Origin: Cyclobacteriaceae bacterium
GTDB taxonomy: Bacteria; Bacteroidota; Bacteroidia; Cytophagales; Cyclobacteriaceae
Direction: 5' to 3'
Length of the DNA stretch: 7,352 nucleotides
NCBI GenBank assembly: GCA_029882725.1
Contig: JAOUKG010000117.1
Location: forward strand, 1-7,352
Positions 1 to 5,814 of the stretch are shown one piece after another. The notes below the pieces were generated by a model that saw only the letters and a program-made list of their open reading frames with translations, did not search any database and was not told the origin of the DNA. Each line of letters starts with the position of its first letter. Within the stretch, counting starts at the first letter, position 1. A program made the translations under genes and the position numbers.

Positions 1-1228
1 AACTGAAACACCCCCACTTTTAGGAATGTTATATGGGTTAATATACCTTATTTTTGGCAAATCTATTGCTATTCTACATATATTATCTTTTTTATTAGTG
101 TGTTTTCAGATATTACTTTTCAATACTCTGATATCCCAAAATAAAGCAACGAGTACACATACTTATATTCCAGGCCTTATTTATGGAATTCTTATTTCCC
201 TTACTCCTGATTTATATACCCTTAACCCTTTTATTTTATCCAACACTTTTATTTTACTTTCCCTCCATTCACTTTTCAACCATTTGGAACTTAGAGAAAA
301 GAGTGATGAAAAAATTCTTATTATCGGAATATATATGTCAATATCCTGTCTTTTCTTTTCAGGTTTTATATTTTTCATGCCCGTTGTACTTTTATTACTA
401 ATTGTTTACACCAATACGATCTTTAAGCGTTATTTATTACTCCTTTATGGCTTTTTACTTCCATTTCTACTTTTATTAGTTCCTTATACTATAAAAAGAG
501 ATTTAAATCCTTATTTGGAATATCTTTTCAACCTTCAATGGCATTCACTGGATTTTCAATTTAATTGGAACCTAAGTTTATATGTCTATTCTATATTCAC
601 TGCCTTGAGTTTGGTGGTAATAATTTTAAAAGGAAGGTTTACGAACTTTCAAAACACTTTGATTTTTTCAATGATTTTATGGTTTTTGTTTGCTGTTTTT
701 ATTTGGGCAGGTTTTAATGGACTTAACTCCGGAACCAACATTCTGTTGCTTGTACCGGTTGCTTTTTTTACAATGCATTTGTTTAACATACTAAAACCCG
801 GACTATGGTCTACTCTGTTTTTCCTGGTATTTATTACTACTTCTGTATTGTCTAATATATATTTCTGGAAATGGGATAAAGATCTTCCCGATACAGAAAT
901 GGCTAATATTAAACATCAATTGCCCTCTAATCCTTATTTTGATGAAGTTAAAGGGAAGAAGATTTTAGTGTTTTCCGGCAAATTGGATTATTATTATGGA
1001 GCTAGTCATTCAGGAAAAATGTTCAACCCAAATTTGACAAAAGTTGATTTCTCCGTTGTCAATTATGAATCAATAGCTCTTTTTTATGAAACGATTTCAA
1101 GTTCATGGCCAGAAGTAATCATCGATGAAAACCACCAACTAGAAAACTATTTTAGTAGAATACCTGAGTTGAATGCCAAATATATACCAGATCCCAATAA
1201 AAATCTCTGGAGGCTTACTGGCAGCTAA
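1..1228 (+). CDS. Polytopic membrane protein, DUF6427-like / GT-C-like (5' partial)
   Basis: The reading frame is open to the left edge (T-E-T-P-P-L-L-G precede the first ATG at 26), so the true start lies outside the window and the ATG at 26 is internal. About ten hydrophobic segments fill roughly the first 280 residues counted from that ATG, for example LYGLIYLIFG, LIYGILISL and GFIFFMPVVLLLLIVY. A soluble tail of about 115 residues follows, containing YYYG, a WPEVIIDE segment and ending LWRLTGS. Bacteroidota proteins annotated DUF6427 have this architecture and a similar E-x-TPPL first loop followed by a membrane helix. That loop also resembles the acidic-proline loop of GT-C (PMT/ArnT-type) glycosyltransferases. 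Family assignment is from memory of such proteins; enzymatic activity is inference. It converges on rpiB and the two stop regions overlap by 14 bp. Alternative: a generic membrane protein of unknown role. Confidence 0.7.
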   Translation, partial: TETPPLLGMLYGLIYLIFGKSIAILHILSFLLVCFQILLFNTLISQNKATSTHTYIPGLIYGILISLTPDLYTLNPFILSNTFILLSLHSLFNHLELREKSDEKILIIGIYMSISCLFFSGFIFFMPVVLLLLIVYTNTIFKRYLLLLYGFLLPFLLLLVPYTIKRDLNPYLEYLFNLQWHSLDFQFNWNLSLYVYSIFTALSLVVIILKGRFTNFQNTLIFSMILWFLFAVFIWAGFNGLNSGTNILLLVPVAFFTMHLFNILKPGLWSTLFFLVFITTSVLSNIYFWKWDKDLPDTEMANIKHQLPSNPYFDEVKGKKILVFSGKLDYYYGASHSGKMFNPNLTKVDFSVVNYESIALFYETISSSWPEVIIDENHQLENYFSRIPELNAKYIPDPNKNLWRLTGS

Positions 1229-1652
1229 TCTTGTCGACACGCCTTCCATGTCTCCCTCCTTCGAAAGAGGTTGAGAAAAAGGATTCTATTATCTCCGCCG
1301 CAGTTTCTTTTGAAATAAACCTTGCAGGAAGGCACAAAATATTGGCGTTATTATGAGCCCTTGCCAATTGTGCCAATTCGGGAGTCCAGCAAATTGCTGC
1401 CCTTATGCCCTCATGTTTATTTGCCGCCATGGCTACACCGTTACCACTTCCACAAATAAGTATTCCCAGTGATTCAGGGGTGTTCTCAACCTCACTTGCT
1501 ACCGGATGGGCAAAATCAGGATAATCAACCGAATCAGGTGAATCGGGCCCTTTATCAATTATAGTATTTGAAAATTTTGAGAGTGACTCCTTCAAGTATT
1601 CTTTTAGTTCAAAACCAGCATGATCGGAACCAATGATTATTTTTTTAGTCAT
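1215..1652 (-). CDS. rpiB: Ribose-5-phosphate isomerase B
   Basis: This cytosolic enzyme interconverts ribose 5-phosphate and ribulose 5-phosphate in the pentose phosphate pathway. The 145-residue length is normal for the LacA/RpiB family. Visible motifs in order are GSDHAGFELK (8-17, with D10 and H11), DYPDFAHPVA (43-52), the active-site stretch CGSGNGVAMAANK (67-79) with C67 as the predicted catalytic cysteine, and ARAHNNANILCLPARF (97-112), whose H100 matches the family's catalytic histidine. The C-terminal GGRHGRRVDKI (132-142) supplies the phosphate-binding arginines. The ATG overlaps the end of tatC by 8 bp, suggesting translational coupling as the last gene of glyA-tatC-rpiB. Its stop codon lies within the 3' end of the convergent membrane-protein gene, leaving no spacer for a terminator between them. 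Some family members act on allose 6-phosphate; the short form and the lack of sugar genes nearby favour the ribose enzyme. Confidence 0.95.
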   Translation of the reverse strand: MTKKIIIGSDHAGFELKEYLKESLSKFSNTIIDKGPDSPDSVDYPDFAHPVASEVENTPESLGILICGSGNGVAMAANKHEGIRAAICWTPELAQLARAHNNANILCLPARFISKETAAEIIESFFSTSFEGGRHGRRVDKISCQ

Positions 1653-2499
1653 TTTCTTCTAATTTTTCGAGACTTTCGTTTTTAAGTTTTCTTCGCTGAA
1701 CATATGCAGAAATATATATACTAATCTGGTATAGTCCAATTAAGGGCAATCCTATGAAAATCTGAGTAAATGGATCTGGAGGAGTAATCATTGCCGCCAG
1801 AATAAAAATCACAACAATTGAATGTTTTCGGTATTGACGCATCATATCAGGCGTAATAATGCCCACTTTAGACAAGAAATATGTAGCAATTGGCAGTTGG
1901 AAAAGCAAACCACTTCCCATTACCAATATCATTATTGTTGTTACATAATTGGTTATATCAAATTGGTTATGTACGGCTTCATAGACTGAATAATTTGCGA
2001 AGAAGTTAATAGCAACAGGTGTTACCATAAAATAGCCAAAAGAAACCCCCAAAGAGAACAATAGTGTAACAAAGAAAACCGCACCCCTTGATACTTTTCT
2101 TTCATGAGAATATAATCCAGGAGCAATAAATCTCCATATTTCAAAGAACACATAAGGAAAAGCAACAATAAATCCCCCTACAATGGAGGCTGTCATATGC
2201 ATCATAAATTGCCCCATCATAGTCCTGCTTTGCAAATCAAAAGGGAACTGATCAAAACACAGTATATCTGTATTAAATCGAGTACCAATCTCACACAACA
2301 TTCGAAAGGTAACGAAATCCGTTTTTGTTGGGGCAAATATTATAGTTTCGAATAAAAATTCAGGGTTTAAAAACAAGGCGATACTCACTACAAAAATAGC
2401 CAATACAGATCTCACTACGTGCCACCTCAATTCTTCGAGGTGGTCCAAAAAGGACATTTCCTTTTCTGGTTCCTGATCAAGTTTTCCTGAGTCGCTCAT
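1645..2499 (-). CDS. tatC: Sec-independent protein translocase TatC
   Basis: TatC is the inner-membrane receptor that binds twin-arginine signal peptides and, with TatA/B, exports folded proteins. The 284-residue product carries the N-terminal signature FLDHLEELR (17-25), where E23 and R25 correspond to E. coli E15 and R17. The first cytoplasmic loop is RFIAPGLYSHERK (123-135), with F124 and E133 matching the essential F94 and E103. It also has ITPPDPFTQ (238-246) and about six membrane segments. The periplasmic loop between the first two helices (about 45-95) is longer than in E. coli and contains C69 and C81; similar loops occur in other Bacteroidota TatC. The start overlaps the glyA stop by one base (TAATG), and the stop lies 8 bp inside rpiB. 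No tatA/tatB gene is in the window, so the partner must be encoded elsewhere. Confidence 0.96.
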   Translation of the reverse strand: MSDSGKLDQEPEKEMSFLDHLEELRWHVVRSVLAIFVVSIALFLNPEFLFETIIFAPTKTDFVTFRMLCEIGTRFNTDILCFDQFPFDLQSRTMMGQFMMHMTASIVGGFIVAFPYVFFEIWRFIAPGLYSHERKVSRGAVFFVTLLFSLGVSFGYFMVTPVAINFFANYSVYEAVHNQFDITNYVTTIMILVMGSGLLFQLPIATYFLSKVGIITPDMMRQYRKHSIVVIFILAAMITPPDPFTQIFIGLPLIGLYQISIYISAYVQRRKLKNESLEKLEEND

Positions 2500-3770
2500 T
2501 ATTTATATAACGGAAAGCCATTCATCCATTGATTGATCTCATTTTTAACCTCAGAGATCAACTCTTCATTATCAGTATTTTGTAAAACTTTATCGATAAA
2601 GCTCACAATTTTATCCATATCGGCTTCTTTCATACCCCGTGTGGTTACTGCAGCAGTACCTACCCTCATTCCTGATGTCACAAATGGTGATTGTTCATCG
2701 AAAGGAACCATATTTTTATTGATGGTGATATCCGCTTTAATAAGTGTGTTTTCAGCTATTTTTCCAGTCAGGTTTTTTGACCTAAGATCAATGAGCATCA
2801 TGTGATTGTCGGTACCATTTGAAATGATGTCATACCCTCTTTTTATAAATGACTCGGCCATTGCTTTGGCATTTTTCGCTACCTGAACTACATATTGCAA
2901 GTAATCGTCTGAAAGAGCCTCTTCAAAAGCAATTGCTTTAGCAGCAATTACATGCTCAAGAGGCCCACCTTGTGTACCAGGAAAAACACCACTATCTAAA
3001 ATAGAGGCTATTTTCTTAATTTCACCTTTTGGAGTTTTAAGGCCCCAAGGGTTGTCAAAATTCTCACCAATCATAATCACACCACCTCTGGGGCCTCTTA
3101 GTGTTTTATGAGTGGTAGTAGTCACTACATGGCAGTGTTCAATTGGATCATTCAACAATCCACGTGCAATTAAACCAGAAGGGTGACTTATATCTGCTAA
3201 TAACAGTGCTCCCACTTCATCAGCAATAGTTCTTAATTTTTCATAGTCCCAATCCCTGCTATATGCAGAAGCTCCACAAATAATTAGTTTTGGTTTTTCT
3301 TTTCTTGCGGTAACACCCACTTTGTCCCAATCAATGAGTCCTGATTCTTTATCTACACCGTAAAAAGAGGGGTTATATAATTTACCGGAGAAATTTACCG
3401 GAGAGCCATGTGTAAGATGTCCACCATGTGATAAATCGAAACCTAAGATTTTATCCCCTGGATTAAGAAGGGCCAACATAACTGCAGCATTGGCCTGTGC
3501 GCCGGAATGAGGCTGAACATTTGCCCAAACCGCTCCAAAAAGGGTTTTGAGCCTATCTATTGCCAGTTGTTCTATTTCATCGACAACTTCACATCCACCA
3601 TAATAACGTTTGAAAGGAAGACCCTCTGCATATTTATTGGTAAGTACACTCCCCATAGCTTCCATCACCTGAGGCGAAGTAAAGTTTTCTGAGGCAATTA
3701 GTTCTATTCCCTCTTGCTGACGCTTTTTCTCTTTTTCTATAAGGGAAAATACAATTTCATCTCTTTTCAT
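2499..3770 (-). CDS. glyA: Serine hydroxymethyltransferase
   Basis: This PLP-dependent cytosolic enzyme converts serine and tetrahydrofolate to glycine and 5,10-methylene-tetrahydrofolate, the main source of one-carbon units. The 423-residue length fits bacterial SHMT. Key segments are ELIASENF (23-30), KRYYGGCE (54-61, substrate-binding tyrosines and E61), the SHGGHLTHG loop (114-122), the cofactor-binding ADISHPSGL (192-200, D193 and H196) and TTTTHKTLRGPRGG (217-230), with K222 as the Schiff-base lysine. FPGTQGGPLEH (263-273) and TSGMRVGT (365-372, R369 for the substrate carboxylate) complete the active site. HPSG in place of the proteobacterial HVAG, and GTAAVTTRG, are variants I recall from Bacteroidota enzymes. 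The start has no Shine-Dalgarno sequence, but a Bacteroidota-type promoter lies upstream. It is first in a coupled glyA-tatC-rpiB unit. Confidence 0.98.
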   Translation of the reverse strand: MKRDEIVFSLIEKEKKRQQEGIELIASENFTSPQVMEAMGSVLTNKYAEGLPFKRYYGGCEVVDEIEQLAIDRLKTLFGAVWANVQPHSGAQANAAVMLALLNPGDKILGFDLSHGGHLTHGSPVNFSGKLYNPSFYGVDKESGLIDWDKVGVTARKEKPKLIICGASAYSRDWDYEKLRTIADEVGALLLADISHPSGLIARGLLNDPIEHCHVVTTTTHKTLRGPRGGVIMIGENFDNPWGLKTPKGEIKKIASILDSGVFPGTQGGPLEHVIAAKAIAFEEALSDDYLQYVVQVAKNAKAMAESFIKRGYDIISNGTDNHMMLIDLRSKNLTGKIAENTLIKADITINKNMVPFDEQSPFVTSGMRVGTAAVTTRGMKEADMDKIVSFIDKVLQNTDNEELISEVKNEINQWMNGFPLYK

Positions 3771-3826
3771 GCTTGTAAAATTAAAATCTGGGCTGGACCA
3801 AATTGGGTAGTTTCTGCAATAAGGCG

Positions 3827-3857
3827 CAAAAATACATTACAATAAAATATCTAACAA
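3827..3857 (-). promoter_or_regulatory. Putative Bacteroidota-type promoter for glyA
   Basis: On the minus strand TATTTTTG (3834-3827) matches the Bacteroidota sigma factor -7 consensus TAnnTTTG exactly. A TTG at 3857-3855 lies 20 bases upstream, within the spacing usual for the -33 TTTG element. The -7 box ends 56 bases before the glyA ATG, giving an untranslated leader of roughly 50 bases. It lies in the 116-bp gap between the nucleotidyltransferase gene and glyA. This suggests glyA-tatC-rpiB can be transcribed independently of the upstream redoxin pair. AT-rich DNA produces such matches by chance, hence the moderate confidence. Confidence 0.55.
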
Positions 3858-3886
3858 TGTTTAAGGGTACAATTCACTTTTAATTT

Positions 3887-4507
3887 TCAATTAGATTGAT
3901 GAAAGGAATTTTTAATCCACAGGCGATATTCCTCTTCCGTATCCAAATCAACTTCTCCTTTTGGAAAGGGAATTGCAGTTACCGACTCTTTATTTTTTTG
4001 AAAAATAGCTTTCGCTCCCACATCACCTTGTAGTTTTAAAAGTTCTTTAAAAAACCTTTTATCAAACAAAACCGGAATCCCCAAAGTATCAAGATAGGAT
4101 GATGCCACAATTCCCATTTGACCACTTTTACTATCAGTGAAAATTTTTCTCATTCTTAAAAGGTGTTCCAAAGAAATTTCAGGTTGATCCACAGTGCACA
4201 TTAAAATTGAATCAGACTCATTTTCTAAAATTCGAACACCCTTTTGTATGGAAGAAGCCATACCTGATTCCCATTCTTCATTTATTACAATACGAAAATG
4301 GTTCTTGTTTTGTAGTATAGGTTCAATTGATTTGTGATTTCCACCAAGTACTACAACTAAATCTGAATCAGGAACTGACAAAAGAATTTTTATGATATGG
4401 TTAATCAGAAATTCATCTCCAATTTTCAATAATTGTTTTGGACTTCCCATTCTGCGAGAGCCCCCTGCGGCCAATAAGATTATTCCTGTTTTTTCAGCTC
4501 CAGACAT
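3887..4507 (-). CDS. MocA/MobA-like nucleotidyltransferase (NTP_transf_3 family)
   Basis: This is a 206-residue Rossmann-type nucleotidyltransferase of the MobA/MocA/CoxI group. The N-terminal nucleotide-binding loop LAAGGSRRMGSPKQLL (12-27) is canonical. Other family blocks are NEEWESGMASSIQKG (76-90), the metal-site segment TVDQPE (105-110), LGIPVLF (142-148), GDVGAK (161-166) and the C-terminal DLDTEEEY (187-194). The closest described members transfer CMP or GMP to molybdopterin to make the dinucleotide cofactor of xanthine dehydrogenase or other Mo enzymes, so a MocA-like cytidylyltransferase is the likeliest role; substrate choice cannot be read from the sequence. No molybdoenzyme or other cofactor gene is in the window. 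It starts 30 bp after the redoxin lipoprotein gene on the same strand and is probably co-transcribed with it. A 116-bp gap containing a promoter separates it from glyA. Confidence 0.85.
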   Translation of the reverse strand: MSGAEKTGIILLAAGGSRRMGSPKQLLKIGDEFLINHIIKILLSVPDSDLVVVLGGNHKSIEPILQNKNHFRIVINEEWESGMASSIQKGVRILENESDSILMCTVDQPEISLEHLLRMRKIFTDSKSGQMGIVASSYLDTLGIPVLFDKRFFKELLKLQGDVGAKAIFQKNKESVTAIPFPKGEVDLDTEEEYRLWIKNSFHQSN

Positions 4508-4537
4508 AAACCCAGCTTAACAATTCAATTAGTAGCA

Positions 4538-5206
4538 CTATAAAGCCTCGATTATTTCTCTGATTGAGGCCCTGTTTTGATAATTCAGATCAAAATGTCG
4601 ATATGTAATAGTTCCGGATTTATCAATTATATAAGTAGCAGGAACTGGTAAAAAGTTTTTATCCGATTTATTGTGTTCTTCCAGTGTCATGTTTTTAGAA
4701 GATATCAATTGTTCCTGATAGCTTTCATTTACATTAAACCGCACATCAAAGGCTTTCATAAGTGCACCTGTATTATCTGAAATAACTGTAATTTTATTAT
4801 TCAGTTTACTTGTAAATTCAGTTGCATCCTCTCTGTTTTCCGGTGTAATAGCTATAATTCTAACCCCTTTTTGGAGCAATAGATCAACTGAATCGCTTAA
4901 ATTGGCTATGTGTTTACTACAATGAGGACACCAATTTCCTCTGTAAAACATCAAAACCACTGCTGAAGATTGTGTTATACCATATAAATCTACGGAGCTA
5001 CCGTTAATGTCGCGCGTGCCAAACCCGGGGGATTTGATTCCTACAGGCAAACCCTGAGGCACTCCCATTGTAGGATCTATACCGAATACTTCGGGCCCTC
5101 CTGACAATTCTTCTGTATTTTCACTTTCAACTTCTGACTTGTTATCCTTTCCTCCACAAGCAGTGAGAAACAATAAAACTGAAATAAAATAAAACAACCT
5201 GTTCAT
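4538..5206 (-). CDS. Redoxin-domain (peroxiredoxin-like, AhpC/TSA) lipoprotein
   Basis: The 222-residue product begins with a lipoprotein signal: MNR, a hydrophobic stretch LFYFISVLLF and the lipobox LTAC with C17 as the predicted lipidated cysteine. About 35 polar, acidic residues form a linker, followed by a thioredoxin-fold domain of the AhpC/TSA or Prx-like type. The active site is FYRGNWCPHC (87-96, with C93 and C96), supported by IIAITPENRED (117-127) and the cis-proline segment LPVPATYIID (186-195). The ending RASIREIIEAL is like that of Prx-like proteins. Such proteins reduce peroxides or act as thiol reductases. Anchoring would place it in the periplasm or on the outer membrane; the residues after C17 (GGKDN) do not settle which. 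It is divergent from the DUF2141 gene and precedes the nucleotidyltransferase by 30 bp. A TlpA/ResA-like disulfide reductase is the main alternative. Confidence 0.88.
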   Translation of the reverse strand: MNRLFYFISVLLFLTACGGKDNKSEVESENTEELSGGPEVFGIDPTMGVPQGLPVGIKSPGFGTRDINGSSVDLYGITQSSAVVLMFYRGNWCPHCSKHIANLSDSVDLLLQKGVRIIAITPENREDATEFTSKLNNKITVISDNTGALMKAFDVRFNVNESYQEQLISSKNMTLEEHNKSDKNFLPVPATYIIDKSGTITYRHFDLNYQNRASIREIIEAL

Positions 5207-5295
5207 ATCTGTGTTATAAATTGAATGATGTTAGACCCTGATAATGCAATAAAGTACAATTACGGGTTAAATATATAAAAATTAAGGCTGTAATT
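5207..5295. promoter_or_regulatory. Divergent intergenic region, presumed promoters for redoxin and DUF2141 genes
   Basis: These 89 bp separate two divergently oriented genes, so promoters for both would be expected here. The DNA is very AT-rich. On the minus strand TATATTTA (5275-5268) differs from TAnnTTTG at one base, but no TTG lies at the right spacing upstream. No convincing -7 element is seen on the plus strand. The call rests on gene orientation rather than on a clear motif. Confidence 0.35.
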
Positions 5296-5754
5296 ATGTC
5301 TGAAAAAGTTAAATCCAATACACTGTCTTTGAAATTGCAAATGGCAGCTCTAATAGTTTCTGTTTTTTGTTTAAATCAAGGCCATACCCCATACTCAAAT
5401 ACAGTCACACTTACGGTTGAAATTCAAGGATTGGATTCCTCTGATGGACAATTGGTTGTTGCCCTATTTGATGACCGAGAGACTTTTTTGAAAAAAGATT
5501 TCATGAATAAGGTTCAGTCTATCTCCAATCCTGAAGATTTTACAATTGTTTGGGAGGGAATTCCTAAGGGAAAATATGCATTGAGTTTATTTCACGACAA
5601 GAACAAAAACAAAGAATTAGATACCTATTGGTATGGGTTTCCTAAGGAACCCTTTGGTTTTTCCAACAATGCAAAGGGGCATTTTGGTCCACCTACATTT
5701 GATCAATGTTTATTTAAATTAGATGAGAATTATAGAATGGTTATCATCATTTAG
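5296..5754 (+). CDS. DUF2141 family secreted protein
   Basis: This 152-residue protein has a basic N-terminus (K4, K6, K13) and a hydrophobic stretch MAALIVSVFCL (16-26), consistent with a Sec signal peptide; no lipobox is present. The mature part matches DUF2141: a beta-rich start TLTVEIQGLDSSDGQLVVALF (38-58), GIPKGKYALSLFHD (88-101), DKNKNKELD (101-109), and the signature GFSNNAKGHFGPPTF (121-135). Function is not established for the family; the DxNxNxxxD spacing resembles calcium-binding loops, which is inference. A later start at M16 would leave the signal without positive charges, so the first ATG is preferred. It is a single-gene unit, divergent from the redoxin lipoprotein gene and convergent with dnaJ, with 60 bp between the stop codons. 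Confidence 0.88.
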   Translation: MSEKVKSNTLSLKLQMAALIVSVFCLNQGHTPYSNTVTLTVEIQGLDSSDGQLVVALFDDRETFLKKDFMNKVQSISNPEDFTIVWEGIPKGKYALSLFHDKNKNKELDTYWYGFPKEPFGFSNNAKGHFGPPTFDQCLFKLDENYRMVIII

Positions 5755-5770
5755 GATTGTTGTATTAAAT

Positions 5771-5792
5771 GGGCCATTGCATGCAACGGCCC
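5771..5792. terminator. Inverted repeat between convergent genes, possible bidirectional terminator
   Basis: GGGCC (5771-5775) pairs with GGCCC (5788-5792) around the perfect 10-bp palindrome TTGCATGCAA (5777-5786), with a single A/C mismatch between the two blocks. The hairpin would have a stem of about nine positions and a CATG loop. It lies between the DUF2141 and dnaJ stop codons, where a terminator serving both strands would be useful. Neither side has a proper T-tract (the minus-strand side continues ATTTAATAC), so classical Rho-independent termination is uncertain. Confidence 0.4.
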
Positions 5793-5814
5793 CACAGTCA
5801 CCACATGATAATAA

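Noticed and set aside
26..28. ATG at 26 as start of the membrane-protein gene
   Set aside because: The frame is open to the window edge, and the residues before it look like part of a conserved loop, so it is an internal methionine.
2533..2805. 90-residue plus-strand open frame inside glyA
   Set aside because: It is antisense to a fully conserved enzyme and has no recognisable domain; a shadow of glyA codon use.
3771..3886. Possible riboswitch or terminator in the gap before glyA
   Set aside because: The gap is only 116 bp, shows no GC-rich hairpin with a T-tract, and no recognisable aptamer; only the promoter-like element is supported.
5251..5260. TACTTTAT on the minus strand as a -7 element for the redoxin gene
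   Set aside because: It mismatches TAnnTTTG at two of the fixed positions, and no TTG lies at a suitable distance upstream.
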